64,000 bases of DNA from Scopulibacillus darangshiensis (lineage in GTDB: Bacteria > Bacillota > Bacilli > Bacillales > Sporolactobacillaceae), in contig NZ_SLXK01000005.1 of assembly GCF_004341035.1 (NCBI RefSeq), positions 7,258-71,257 of the forward strand, given 5' to 3'. Numbering within the stretch: the first letter of the stretch is position 1; every line of letters begins with the position of its first letter. The notes under the pieces are model-generated. The model was not told the origin of the DNA and ran no database searches. It saw nothing but the letters and a program-made list of their open reading frames with translations. A program made the position numbers and the translations under genes. Shown here piece after piece: positions 1 through 9,485 of the stretch.

Positions 1-221
1 AGTCTTCTTTATACTTTAATATGTTTTATGTTCGCTAAAGCGAATAGGCGGAATAAAGTATAAGTGCGACTAAGGCTTTCACCATTATGTGCTTGGTGAA
101 AGCCAAGTCTTCTTTATACTTTAATATGTTTTATGTTCGCTAAAGCGAATAGGCGGAATAAAGTATAAGTGCGACTAAGGCTTTCACCATTATGTGCTTG
201 GTGGAAGCCAAGTCTTCTTTA
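1..221 (-). repeat. Tandem copies of the dispersed TAAAGAA structured repeat
   Basis: Two full 105-bp units (repeat points near 11, 116 and 221) with only about one mismatch between them; the array may continue left of the window. Read on the minus strand each unit starts TAAAGAAGACTTGG. It then forms a 10-bp hairpin (GGCTTTCACC with GGTGAAAGCC), an outer ATACTTTA/TAAAGTAT stem and an inner TTCGC/GCGAA hairpin. The TAA of the unit nearest the gene is the stop codon of ylbL. Related copies occur elsewhere in the window. It could be a passive repeat or a transcribed 3'-end structure. Confidence 0.85.
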
Positions 222-1247
222 TTTCAATGTGTTCAAATACTTTACCGCATCGTCGAACGTGCTGACAGGGACGATTTTCATGTCTGTACCAATGTCCTTT
301 GCTGCTTCCTTGGCGTCTTTCGCTTCGTGATCAGCTGTCGGCGCGAAGAAAATCTGTGCGCCTGATTTATCTGCGCCAACGACCTTTTCTTTAATTCCGC
401 CGATCGGACCCACCTTGCCGTCCATTTGGATGGTTCCGGTACCCGCTATTTTAAAGCCTTTTGCTAAATCATTATTAGTCAGCTGATCATAAATTTCTAA
501 CGTCATCATCAGACCAGCTGACGGACCGCCAATATTTTTAATATCAAAGGAGATTTTCGGTTTCACCTCAATATCACGTTCATTGCTTTGGATAATCCCA
601 ATGCCGTACTTCGTTTTTCCTTGTGTCAATTTACCTGGGAATTTCCCGACATCAACATTAACCGTCTTCACTTTCCCGTCCCGTTTGATTTTCAATGAGA
701 GACTGTCATCTGGTTTTAATCCTTTTACAAATGGCTGGAGGTCCTTTATCGTTTCGACTTTTTTACCGTTCGCTCCTACTATAATATCCCCCTCTTCTAA
801 TTCCTTAGCGGCAGGCATATCGGAAATAACATTTAAAATTAAAATCCCTTTATTATTAATCTTAGGTTTCTTCCCAGCAGCTTTATAGGCGACATATGTT
901 GCTGTTTCCTGTGCATCCACCATATAATTTTGCTGTCTTAAGGCATATTCTTTCTGATTTTCATCAGGAAGTTTGACGTTCTGTGCCTTAAGAAGATTCG
1001 TATAGTCATTGCCATCATATTTTGCCCATAGATATTGGTAGACATTTGCTGCACCGACATATATGTATACAAGCATGAACTGACCGTTAACTTTGTGGCC
1101 GTCCTTTACTTTGATAATCCCATTAACCGATTCTGCAGCCCCAGGTTTTTCTACATAATAAGGGAGCTTATAGAAATTTAGTGCAACAGCAATAATTAAG
1201 ATAATGATTAGCCCATAAAAAGTGATCGTACGACGCTTAGATTTCAA
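219..1247 (-). CDS. ylbL: YlbL/SepM-family membrane serine protease (PDZ + Lon-type)
   Basis: 342 aa. An N-terminal membrane anchor (about residues 8-26) is followed by an extracytoplasmic PDZ domain (about 133-200) and a Lon-like S16 protease domain. The catalytic Ser lies in GPSAG (Ser243) and the Lys in the GGIKEK motif (286-288). The family includes SepM, which processes peptide pheromones in streptococci; in Bacillus, YlbL is a membrane protease. The start is TTG with AAGGAG 7 nt upstream, overlapping the end of ylbK by 4 nt, so translation is probably coupled. The stop codon lies in the structured repeat. Substrate unknown here. Confidence 0.93.
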   Translation of the reverse strand: MKSKRRTITFYGLIIILIIAVALNFYKLPYYVEKPGAAESVNGIIKVKDGHKVNGQFMLVYIYVGAANVYQYLWAKYDGNDYTNLLKAQNVKLPDENQKEYALRQQNYMVDAQETATYVAYKAAGKKPKINNKGILILNVISDMPAAKELEEGDIIVGANGKKVETIKDLQPFVKGLKPDDSLSLKIKRDGKVKTVNVDVGKFPGKLTQGKTKYGIGIIQSNERDIEVKPKISFDIKNIGGPSAGLMMTLEIYDQLTNNDLAKGFKIAGTGTIQMDGKVGPIGGIKEKVVGADKSGAQIFFAPTADHEAKDAKEAAKDIGTDMKIVPVSTFDDAVKYLNTLK

Positions 1248-2029
1248 ATCGATTGCTCCTTCCAGTTCTTTATTGCATTAAGGATTTCAGGAAGCTGTTC
1301 CCTGGCAGTATCTTCCCCTATTTTAATGATTTCATCGATGCTTGTGAATGCTTTTGAATGGAATTGTCCCACGTTTGGCCTAATCACAACATCTGCATTC
1401 AACTCCTGTGACTTCACCATTTCCTCTTGCATAATGTCGATGCTCTGCATAATCACGTCGTAAATCGAGGATATTTCAGGCTGCCTTTTAAATCTTGCTA
1501 CATCCACACCAATAACGATGTCGGCACCCATATCCTTTACAACGGTGACTGGAACCCGGTCAATGACACCGCCATCCACAAGCAATCGCCCGTTTTTTTT
1601 AACTGGCGTAAATATTCCCGGTATCGATATGCTTGCTCTTACGGCCTCATAAAGATAGCCTTCATCAAAGACAACACGCTCACCAGCCAGTAAATCAGTT
1701 GCGACGATCTTTAATGGCGTCTGGCAATCCTTAAAAGTTTTATTGTGGGTTATGGCTTTTATAAGCGATGTTACCTTTTTCCCGGACACAAATCCCATTC
1801 TTGGGAAAATAAAATCGAGATAGTGCTCTCTTTTAAAAGTCATCGCCATTTTATACATACTATCATATCGGTGTCCCACGCTGTATAAAGCGCAGACAAG
1901 CGCTCCTATGCTAGAACCGGCGAGATAATCAATAGCTATTCCTTCTGCTTCAAGAACCCTTAGCACTCCCGCATGGGCAAAACCTTTGGCCCCGCCTGAA
2001 CCTAGTGCGATCCCAATTGTTGGTTTCAT
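1244..2029 (-). CDS. ylbK: Patatin-like phospholipase family protein YlbK
   Basis: 261 aa, typical of small bacterial patatins of the RssA/YlbK type. It has the oxyanion loop GSGGAKGFAHAG (about 10-21), the nucleophile elbow G-S-S-I-G with Ser40, and the catalytic Asp in DGG (Asp152). This is the full set for a Ser-Asp dyad lipid acyl hydrolase. No signal peptide is visible, so it is probably cytoplasmic or membrane-associated. It lies directly upstream of and overlaps ylbL, as in other Bacillales. The start has GGGGAG about 9 nt upstream. Natural substrate not known from the sequence. Confidence 0.92.
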   Translation of the reverse strand: MKPTIGIALGSGGAKGFAHAGVLRVLEAEGIAIDYLAGSSIGALVCALYSVGHRYDSMYKMAMTFKREHYLDFIFPRMGFVSGKKVTSLIKAITHNKTFKDCQTPLKIVATDLLAGERVVFDEGYLYEAVRASISIPGIFTPVKKNGRLLVDGGVIDRVPVTVVKDMGADIVIGVDVARFKRQPEISSIYDVIMQSIDIMQEEMVKSQELNADVVIRPNVGQFHSKAFTSIDEIIKIGEDTAREQLPEILNAIKNWKEQSI

Positions 2030-2127
2030 TATGATCTACTCCCCTTCGGCAGGTCTAAAATATAAGTCTCCTTCGTATATTTAATTTAGGGACAGGTTCG
2101 TTCCTTGCTCCTTATTATATGCCTATG

Positions 2128-2193
2128 TAAAGAAAACTTGGCTTATCGCCAAGGTTAAAAATGGCGAAAGCCTTAGCCTGCACCATGTACGCC
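2128..2193 (+). repeat. Truncated copy of the dispersed TAAAGAA structured repeat
   Basis: Plus-strand copy beginning TAAAGAAAACTTGGC. It retains the first hairpin (GGCTTATCGCC paired with GGCGAAAGCC) and the GCCTTAG stretch, but lacks the ACTTTA stem half of the unit. It ends a few bases before the ylbJ ribosome binding site, so it would lie in the ylbJ 5' leader if transcribed from upstream. An ATG inside it (2161) is in frame with ylbJ but has no ribosome binding site. Confidence 0.75.
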
Positions 2194-2211
2194 AGAAAGG
2201 AGTATCCATCG

Positions 2212-3426
2212 TTGAATGCTTCCAAAGTCAAAACATATGTATTAGCACTTAGTGCTTTATTTATTGCTGCAGCAATCGTTGCCTTTCCAAAAGTTTCGGT
2301 TGATGCATCATTGAAAGGGCTGACATTGTGGTGGAATGTTGTTTTCCCATCTTTGCTCCCCTTCTTCATTGTAGCAGAACTATTGATCGGTTTCGGTATC
2401 GTGACATTTATCGGTGTATTATTTGAACCGATCATGCGTCCTATTTTTAAGGTTCCGGGTGTCGGCGGATTTGTTTTTGTTATGGGACTCGTATCAGGAT
2501 TCCCTGCGGGCGCCAAGTTTTCAGCCAGACTTTATGAAGAAAAAAAGTTGACCAAAACCGAAGCTGAAAGGCTCGCAAGTTTCACCAACTTTTCGAATCC
2601 TTTATTTTTATTCGGGGTTGTGGCATACGAATTTTTTCACCACCCCGCTTTGGGCATTGTCTTCGCCTTAGCCCATTACTTGGGCAATATTTGTGTTGGT
2701 TTGATCATGCGTTTTTATAAACCGCATGAAGCCGATGAAAGCAACGGAAAGGATACTAAACGCCTGTTTTACGGCAAGGTCATTATCGATGCTTTAAGGA
2801 AAATGCATGAAGAACGGCTAAAAAACAGAAAACCCGTGGGTAAAATGCTTGGCGATGCTGTCCAGTCATCCGTGTCGACCTTGCTTATGGTAGGCGGTTT
2901 TATTATTCTCTTTTCAGTACTAAATCAATTGCTTGCATCATTAAATGGGACTGAAATAATCGGTTTTCTGATTCAATACATCTTTGCCTTTGTCCATTTT
3001 ACTCCGGAACTTAGTCAAGCGATCGTGCCAGGATTATTTGAAATTACCGTGGGGGCTGATAAAATCAGTTCCGTATCCGCTCCTCTTATTGAACAAGTTA
3101 TTTTGACAAGCTTTATTTTGGGGTTCAGCGGACTGTCAATTCAAGCCCAGGTGACAAGCATTTTGTCCGAATCAAATTTAAGCGCCAAGCCATTTTTTAT
3201 CGGACGCTTTTTCCACGGCACCTTTGCGGCTATTTTTGCCTATTTCCTCTTCCAGCTTGTTGATATCGATACCATTGGCAGCCGCAACGCTATTCCGGTT
3301 TTTGGATTTTTCGAGCACCATCAAACACTCATGTCATTCGTGCCTTATTTGCAGGCCGGATCAATCATTACCCTCACGACCCTTATTATTTATATTTTAT
3401 CCAAAGCCGTCGTCATTTCAAAGCAA

Positions 3427-3438
<12 letters not shown>
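2212..3438 (+). CDS. ylbJ: Sporulation integral membrane protein YlbJ
   Basis: 408 aa from the TTG start, the same length as I recall for B. subtilis YlbJ. Multi-pass membrane protein of the nucleoside-recognition/Gate type, with hydrophobic segments at the N terminus, around the FVMGLVSGFPAGAK region and in the C-terminal third. In B. subtilis the gene is expressed in the mother cell and needed for spore heat resistance. The TTG start (with GAAAGGAG about 10 nt upstream) is preferred over the in-frame ATG at 2161, which lies in the repeat and lacks a ribosome binding site. Convergent with coaD. Confidence 0.92.
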
Positions 3439-4517
<1,079 letters not shown>

Positions 4518-4633
4518 CGTGATCATTCCTTAAACAAAAATTAAAGTTACAGTTATGTAAAGTGTCGCTCTTATCCTACCACAAAATGTTTGAGAAGCCC
4601 AAGCGCCTTAGTCACATTCTTATATACAAAAAA

Positions 4634-4663
4634 TGTATAGGACGTTTCACGCCTGTCAATAAT
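4634..4663 (+). promoter_or_regulatory. Candidate sigma-G/F-type promoter of the CsfG-like RNA
   Basis: TGTATA at 4634-4639, a 17-nt spacer, then CAATAAT at 4657. This resembles the sigma-G consensus (TGAATA-17/18-CATACTA) with a few mismatches. A start about 7 nt further on would place the first RNA hairpin at the very 5' end. Confidence 0.4.
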
Positions 4664-4668
4664 AGGTG

Positions 4669-4813
4669 TTGACAACATCCATACAGATGTTGTCAAAGAC
4701 CGCGGAGACTTACGTTTCCCCATAAGTTTTTCCGCCGGTTTCTCCTCTCCCATTGTCTTGGCATACAATCGTATGCGTGAGGCAACCCGCAGTTTTCACT
4801 GCGGGTTTTTTTA
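4669..4813 (+). ncRNA. csfG: CsfG-like sporulation small RNA
   Basis: The 320-bp gap between rsmD and ylbG holds no credible ORF but is highly structured on the plus strand. A perfect 11-bp inverted repeat with a 6-nt loop lies at 4669-4696. A second helix (GCGGA...ACTTA with TAAGT...TCCGC) spans 4702-4735, with a C/U-rich loop. A C/U-rich single strand (TTTCTCCTCTCCC) at about 4739-4751 is complementary to Shine-Dalgarno sequences. An intrinsic terminator at 4784-4813 faces the plus strand although no plus-strand gene precedes it. In B. subtilis the ylbG-ylbH gap carries csfG, an sRNA under sigma-F and sigma-G; the identification rests on position and architecture. Confidence 0.65.
4784..4813 (+). 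terminator. Intrinsic terminator of the CsfG-like RNA
   Basis: AACCCGCAGT/ACTGCGGGTT, a 10-bp stem with a TTTC loop, followed by a T-run on the plus strand only. Both adjacent genes (ylbG, rsmD) are on the minus strand. Confidence 0.85.
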
Positions 4814-4849
4814 TACCTTAATAAAGTTTAAGCTCGCTAACACGAAAAT
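4803..4849 (-). repeat. Remnant of the dispersed structured repeat
   Basis: Directly after the ylbG stop, the minus strand reads TTAGCGAGCTTAAACTTTAT, followed by TAAGGTATAAA. This resembles the 3' part of the full copy at 52140-52252 (TTAGCGAATTTAAACTTTCT, then TAAAGTACAAA). The 5' part is missing. Confidence 0.45.
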
Positions 4850-5128
4850 TTATAAGACAGTTTCTATAACTGGATCCTTTTCACCGAAGCTCTTTTTCTT
4901 TTCGTACGTCGTCTTTACTTCTTGTAAATATGATCGCTCTACATCTCTAATATATTTTATTGATGCCAGTTCGGAAATAATTTTGTCTAGCTGGCTGCTG
5001 TCACAGTAGAGCACAGCATATTTCATTTTCTTTGAAACATAATGAACATGTCCAAATTTCCGCAGCGTCCTAACATGCTTTAAGTTATTCAGCCAAACGA
5101 TTAAGCCTGATCGATGTCCTAATATCAT
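4850..5128 (-). CDS. ylbG: YlbG family protein (UPF0298/DUF2129)
   Basis: 92 aa from ATG 5128, which has AGGAG 8 nt upstream; the in-frame extension to 5155 has no ribosome binding site. Small cytoplasmic protein with the family pattern SGLIVWLNNLKHVRTLRKFG followed by a FGHVHYVSKKMKYAVLYCD core. Function not established. Followed by the csfG-like locus on the opposite strand. Confidence 0.9.
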   Translation of the reverse strand: MILGHRSGLIVWLNNLKHVRTLRKFGHVHYVSKKMKYAVLYCDSSQLDKIISELASIKYIRDVERSYLQEVKTTYEKKKSFGEKDPVIETVL

Positions 5129-5166
5129 TTTTTTTGCTCCTTGCTTAGATTGCATTCTTTATCCGG

Positions 5167-5604
5167 CTAATGACAGCCGCACGCACCGCCGCTGCCGCAT
5201 CCCCCGCCGCAGGCTTTGTCAAAAAAGGGATCGCCGGTTGGTACTTTAACTGATTCTGATACAGCTCTGGCAATATGAAGACTGATCTCGTTCAGCAATT
5301 GTTCCATTTGTTCCTCAGCTTTCTTGTAAGTCGATATCGCGTCATTTAGATCGACATCTCTTTTTATATCCATCATCTGTTTGATGACTGTTTTATAATC
5401 TGGATGATACTTACCGAAGCGCTGCACTTCATCGTATTTTTCTCTTATTATAAGAAATTCGCTGATCAAAGATTGGGCATCTTCATCGCTCTCCAGTTTA
5501 TCCTTTAATCTGCGATAAGTTAAATACACATCAGAGTGTTTCAACATGTCAACCAGTCCATCAGTTTCATCTAATACAGAAACATGGTCCATGGTGGCAA
5601 TCAT
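5167..5604 (-). CDS. ricF: RicF (YlbF), regulatory iron-sulfur protein
   Basis: 145 aa, helical YlbF/YmcA-family protein with a cysteine-rich C terminus (Cys132, 136, 142 and 144). In B. subtilis RicF forms a complex with RicA (YmcA) and RicT (YaaT) that carries [4Fe-4S] clusters, assists RNase Y-dependent mRNA processing, and influences biofilm, competence and Spo0A phosphorylation. The cysteine tail fits the cluster-binding form. Start ATG with GGAGG 7 nt upstream. Confidence 0.93.
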   Translation of the reverse strand: MIATMDHVSVLDETDGLVDMLKHSDVYLTYRRLKDKLESDEDAQSLISEFLIIREKYDEVQRFGKYHPDYKTVIKQMMDIKRDVDLNDAISTYKKAEEQMEQLLNEISLHIARAVSESVKVPTGDPFFDKACGGGCGSGGACGCH

Positions 5605-5718
5605 CCTATCACCTCCACCTTTATTTTATCATGTGTCCACAAAAATGCCATACTTTCGACACTTCCGCTTGTAAAAGAAAAAAACTGATTACCGCTAATC
5701 AGCAATCAGCCTTTCATT

Positions 5719-5982
5719 CTAATCTTTACTTTCCTTCTTGCCTTCCTCTTCACTGCCCATTACCGCGGCCATGTCAAAAAGCATGGAAAGGAAATCGACT
5801 CTTTCATTAAAACGATCTATTTTTTTGGAAAAGGTTCTGCCAAAGAAATCATCTGCCTCTTGTTTAAAATTGGGGAAATCACCAGGCGCACGGCTTAATT
5901 GGCGGTACCATTCCGGGTGCATTCTGAGAAAATACTTAAGCTCCGACTGCTGATCAAGATAATATTGAATATCATTCCTCAT
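5719..5982 (-). CDS. ylbE: YlbE-like family protein
   Basis: 87 aa, with the family pattern YLDQQSELKYFLRMHPEWYRQLSR, an acidic C terminus and no membrane segment. Follows ylbD by 12 nt, so probably co-transcribed. Function unknown. The ribosome binding site (GAGTG) is weak, suggesting coupling to ylbD. Confidence 0.82.
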   Translation of the reverse strand: MRNDIQYYLDQQSELKYFLRMHPEWYRQLSRAPGDFPNFKQEADDFFGRTFSKKIDRFNERVDFLSMLFDMAAVMGSEEEGKKESKD

Positions 5983-5994
5983 GAGTTTATCACT

Positions 5995-6426
5995 CTAATC
6001 CCTCTTATACATATAAGGTTGGTTTTCATAGGTTTGACTTTGAGTTTGGTACCCTTGTGTCGGTTGAGAGATGTACGACTGTCTCATCAACCCTGTATCT
6101 TTTTTCGGCTGAAATTGTACGATTAAATCCTGTATATTATTGAGCGCACCATTAAGAAGTTCAAGTCTTTCTTGCAAATTATTCGTATCAATATCATTTA
6201 TAAAGGACAGAATTTTTTTAAAGCCGTCTCCAGATGAACTTTTTTCACTCTTCGTTTCTATGCCATACGTTTCCCATATCTCATGGTCCTCTCCAAAAAG
6301 CACCCATTCCTCAAAGATGTCATTCCATGTTTTATCTTGTTCTTTTACACCTTTAACTAATTCGGGATGCTCCTGAACAAAGCGTTTGAAGGCTTTTATC
6401 GACTCAGCTGTTTTCTCCCTAGCCAC
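5995..6426 (-). CDS. ylbD: YlbD family spore coat protein
   Basis: 143 aa from the GTG at 6426, which has GGAGG 7 nt upstream; the ORF extension to 6450 would place the ribosome binding site inside the gene. The N terminus SIKAFKRFVQEHPELVKGVKE and the WNDIFEEWVLFGEDHEIWETYG block match the YlbD coat-protein family. The Gln/Tyr/Ser-rich tail (SQPTQGYQTQSQTYENQPY) is typical of coat-associated proteins. First gene of the ylbD-E-F-G run. Confidence 0.85.
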   Translation of the reverse strand: MAREKTAESIKAFKRFVQEHPELVKGVKEQDKTWNDIFEEWVLFGEDHEIWETYGIETKSEKSSSGDGFKKILSFINDIDTNNLQERLELLNGALNNIQDLIVQFQPKKDTGLMRQSYISQPTQGYQTQSQTYENQPYMYKRD

Positions 6427-6574
6427 GACCACCCCTCCTTCTGCTGGCACAAAACTAACCTATTACATCATAAGATTAGAAAAGGCTCTGGGTGAGCCCA
6501 TTTTCTTAATTTACAAAGATTGATAAAATGAGAACAGTGATTAAAACTATCTTTACAAAAAAAGAGGGATTAAC

Positions 6575-7102
6575 ATGAGGGCAGATGAAAAGTCAGCGGT
6601 CAATGACCTATTAAAAAAAGTTTTAGAAGAGGCAAATAGGGAGGAATTAGATGTCCTTGAACAGCTTCTTAACGGTATCAGAGCAAAACAAACCAAACAA
6701 TCCCGTACATACATTAACGGGGTTCTAGAATATAAGGGCGGATTAACCGGGGAGGGCACCTATGAAGCCGAAATCAAGCTGAACCCCTTCATTATGAATC
6801 CGTTAAATATCGTTCACGGAGGAATGACCGCAACGTTCGCTGATACCGCCATGGGAACTTTAGTTAACGATATCCTTGGCCAGGACATGACAAGTGTTAC
6901 TTCCGAGATTAAGGTGAATTATTTGAAGCCTGCGGCAGGTGATACATTAAAATGCAAGGCAATAGTTGTCCATAAGGGAAAGAATCTTTGCTTCGTCACC
7001 GCCGATATTTTATCCGACCGAGGCAAACTTGTGGCCCATGCCAGCGGATCTTTTTTTATCGTTCCTGTCCCAAAAGGGTTAACTAAAAATAGTTCTATGT
7101 AA
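6575..7102 (+). CDS. PaaI-family hotdog thioesterase
   Basis: 175 aa. Hotdog-fold acyl-CoA thioesterase with the PaaI/YdiI signature NIVHGGMTATFADTAMG at about residues 79-95, where the Asp is the likely catalytic residue, and the dimer strand SEIKVNYLKPA. An N-terminal helical extension of about 40 aa precedes the domain. Start ATG with GAGGG about 6-7 nt upstream. Divergent from ylbD. Substrate not predictable. Confidence 0.85.
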   Translation: MRADEKSAVNDLLKKVLEEANREELDVLEQLLNGIRAKQTKQSRTYINGVLEYKGGLTGEGTYEAEIKLNPFIMNPLNIVHGGMTATFADTAMGTLVNDILGQDMTSVTSEIKVNYLKPAAGDTLKCKAIVVHKGKNLCFVTADILSDRGKLVAHASGSFFIVPVPKGLTKNSSM

Positions 7103-7104
7103 AA

Positions 7105-7132
7105 GAAGAGACCGTCGGCGTACGGTCTCTTC
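7105..7132. terminator. Terminator between thioesterase and M20 amidohydrolase genes
   Basis: Perfect 11-bp stem (GAAGAGACCGT/ACGGTCTCTTC) with a 6-nt loop between convergent genes. The T-rich tail (TTTTAC) is on the minus-strand side, so it mainly serves the amidohydrolase gene. Confidence 0.75.
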
Positions 7133-7152
7133 CAGCCATTTATATGACCTCA

Positions 7153-8352
7153 TCACTTTTCCTCCCCGTAAGATAAGAAATGATGCGCTGCCCTGACAAA
7201 GATATTGATCCCCTTTTCCAAAGCCGCCTCGTCAATATTAAAGCGTGCATGGTGATGCGGATATATCGCATCCTTTTCCTTATTCCCAGCACCAACATAA
7301 AAGAATGCTCCAGGAACTTTATTTTGGTAAGCAGAAAAGTCTTCTCCAGCCATGTTTTTCTGATCATAATCCAGAGCACCATCGCCGTAAACTTCCCGAA
7401 CGGTGTCCTCTACCATCTTCGTGACCTCTTGATCATTAATGACAGGGCGGTAGCCTCTTTCATACTTGAATGTGTATGCCGCACCATGAGCCTCAGTGAC
7501 GCCCTTAATAACACGTTCCATTAATTCGGGAACCATTTCCCGTAATTCAGGATTCAAACTTCTTACGGTACCGCAAATGTCAACAGAACCAGGTATGACA
7601 TTGTGAGTTGTCCCGGCTATAAATTTGGTAACCGAAATAACAAGATTTTCTAAAGGATCAATATTCCTCGCAACAATATGTTGAAGATTAGTTATCGTTT
7701 GCGAAGCTACTGCAATGCTGTCTATTGTTTGATGCGGCATAGCAGCATGGCCGCCTTTACCTTCAATGGTCAAATAGAAGGTGTCTGGCGATGCCATCAT
7801 CGGACCATAAACGATGCCAATTTTCCCGTATTCAAGAGGAGACCATAGGTGGGTGCCAATTACCCAGTCGACATTGTCCATTACGCCTGTCTCGACTAAT
7901 TCTTCCGCACCGCCGGGGAAAAGCTCTTCGGCGTGCTGAAAAATCAATTTCACGTTGCCGTGGCATTCATCTTTCATTTGAGACAGGATCTTAGCTGTCC
8001 CAAGCAACATGGCGGTATGACCGTCATGACCGCAGGCATGCATGACACCATCATTTTTTGACGCGTAGTCAAGTGTATTCTCCTCTTTTATTGGGAGGGC
8101 ATCAATATCCGCACGTATTGCTAATGTTTTTCCAGGATAACGTCCATTTATCACACCAACCACACTCGTTCTGGCAGGCCGTGACAGCTCGATATTTCCA
8201 AAGGATTGCAGGGTTTCGTAGACAAACTGGGCGGTTTCAACTTCATGATAAGATAATTCTGGGTGTTCATGGAGATAACGCCGCCATTTAACCACCTCAG
8301 GTAAGATGTCTTTAATCTTGTCGCTTAATTGATGTGTTTGTTCAATCATCAC
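7153..8352 (-). CDS. M20-family amidohydrolase (hippurate hydrolase-like)
   Basis: 399 aa, M20D-type metallopeptidase/aminoacylase with the metal-binding HACGHDGHTAMLLGTA motif (about 106-121), the EELFPGG and GTHLWSPL blocks, and C-terminal MAGEDFSAY. Such enzymes hydrolyse N-acyl amino acids or similar amides. Related to but distinct from DapL later in the window, which belongs to the same superfamily. Start GTG 8352 or ATG 8349, both near GGAGGGG. Substrate unknown. Confidence 0.88.
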   Translation of the reverse strand: MMIEQTHQLSDKIKDILPEVVKWRRYLHEHPELSYHEVETAQFVYETLQSFGNIELSRPARTSVVGVINGRYPGKTLAIRADIDALPIKEENTLDYASKNDGVMHACGHDGHTAMLLGTAKILSQMKDECHGNVKLIFQHAEELFPGGAEELVETGVMDNVDWVIGTHLWSPLEYGKIGIVYGPMMASPDTFYLTIEGKGGHAAMPHQTIDSIAVASQTITNLQHIVARNIDPLENLVISVTKFIAGTTHNVIPGSVDICGTVRSLNPELREMVPELMERVIKGVTEAHGAAYTFKYERGYRPVINDQEVTKMVEDTVREVYGDGALDYDQKNMAGEDFSAYQNKVPGAFFYVGAGNKEKDAIYPHHHARFNIDEAALEKGINIFVRAAHHFLSYGEEK

Positions 8353-8442
8353 TCACCCCTCCATTCCCACATGACTATTGAATGTTCTGATAATATTATA
8401 GTTGAAATAATCATTATTTACCAACCCGATGGGTAAGTGAAA

Positions 8443-8470
8443 AACCAACCCCCGAATGAGAGAGTTGGTT
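8443..8470 (-). terminator. Terminator downstream of the CAP-domain gene
   Basis: AACCAAC/GTTGGTT stem followed by TTTTT on the minus strand, two bases after the stop of the CAP-domain gene. Confidence 0.65.
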
Positions 8471-8471
8471 A

Positions 8472-9485
8472 TTATTGTTGAAAAGGGTGGACAAAATCTT
8501 GTGTATAATAGTCGTGGTATACACCGACACCTAATTCTGTAAACATATCACTTAACATGTTTTTACGGTGCTCTTCACTATTAAGCCATCCCAAAACCAC
8601 GGCACTGGCGTCTGTGTACTGTGCAGCAATATTCTCTCCTGCGGCTTCAAATGAAACACCCGCTTTTTCCAAACGTTTGCTTAGGTCACCTTGCCATTTC
8701 GAATCGTGAGAGAAGTAATTTTTGACACTCATTTCTTTACTATGCTGGAATGCTGCCCCAGAAGCGGACGCGCTCCAGTCTAATTGATTGACATTGTAGC
8801 GGTGGCGAAGGATATTTGTCATGTCAAAAATTTCTTTTGCCGTTGCCTGATCAATTGCCTGCCATTTCTCATCGGAAAGTTTCGGTTCCTCCGGTATTTT
8901 CCCCCGAAAAGTCAAAGTATAAGGCTTTTGTTTAATTAGAACCTCAGGTGTCATATAACGGACACCCATTAGCCGGTCAGTAATATGATCAAAATTGAGC
9001 TGCACCCAAGAATCGCCAAATTTTATAAGAGGACGGACCATGAGATCGTCCTCGGTGAACTCAAATTCAATTTTTGCTTGATCGTACTTAAATGATACCG
9101 TATCGGATAACGGCACTTTCTTGTAGATATCATCTGAATGCTTTCCTATACCAAAAGGCTCAGTCATTAGTTCTTTTCCTAATGCATAGATGGTTGTGAC
9201 TTTACCGCTATCATTATCCAACCCTATTTGTACATAAGATTCTGTACCGATGCCATACACCCACCATTTGTAACCATAAGGTGTCGGGTCAATCCTCTCA
9301 GGCTTTCCGAATTTCTTTTGTATGTCGTTTTTCGTTTTTCCCATAAAAGTGTAAAGCCCTTTGTCAGGTACTTTAAAACCAGTTTGGGTCGGCCCGTCCG
9401 CTAAGTTGTCTGTTTTCTTCGGGTCCATGTCTTTTGAAGGTGTTCCGGATAAATTGAATAAAAACGTAAATGCAAACACAAACAC
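8472..9485 (-). CDS. ylbC: YlbC-like CAP-domain protein
   Basis: At least 337 aa. N-terminal hydrophobic segment, a CAP-associated N-terminal region (about 40-185, with the pattern MGKTKNDIQKKFGKPERID), then a CAP/SCP domain (about 213-335) with HSKEM (248-252), AGENIA (282-287) and GWLNSEEHRKNML (299-311). Probably exported or membrane-anchored. Position matches ylbC. The start is odd: the GTG at 9485 lies inside the hydrophobic stretch and has no ribosome binding site. The frame stays open upstream, adding RKTN plus more hydrophobic residues, back to a TGA next to a GGGAG, but without ATG, GTG or TTG. The true start may be non-canonical or altered. Confidence 0.85.
   Translation of the reverse strand: MFVFAFTFLFNLSGTPSKDMDPKKTDNLADGPTQTGFKVPDKGLYTFMGKTKNDIQKKFGKPERIDPTPYGYKWWVYGIGTESYVQIGLDNDSGKVTTIYALGKELMTEPFGIGKHSDDIYKKVPLSDTVSFKYDQAKIEFEFTEDDLMVRPLIKFGDSWVQLNFDHITDRLMGVRYMTPEVLIKQKPYTLTFRGKIPEEPKLSDEKWQAIDQATAKEIFDMTNILRHRYNVNQLDWSASASGAAFQHSKEMSVKNYFSHDSKWQGDLSKRLEKAGVSFEAAGENIAAQYTDASAVVLGWLNSEEHRKNMLSDMFTELGVGVYHDYYTQDFVHPFQQ

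Noticed and set aside
1-221. Possible CRISPR array
   Set aside because: The tandem unit is 105 bp with almost no variable spacer, and related single copies occur elsewhere, so it is a repeat element.
2115-2516. 133-aa minus-strand ORF
   Set aside because: Antisense to the ylbJ start region with no recognisable domain.
4571-4768. 65-aa minus-strand ORF in the rsmD-ylbG gap
   Set aside because: No ribosome binding site, no family features, and it runs antisense through the structured CsfG-like RNA locus.
4758-5009. 83-aa plus-strand ORF overlapping ylbG
   Set aside because: Shadow of ylbG on the other strand; no ribosome binding site and a composition unlike real proteins.
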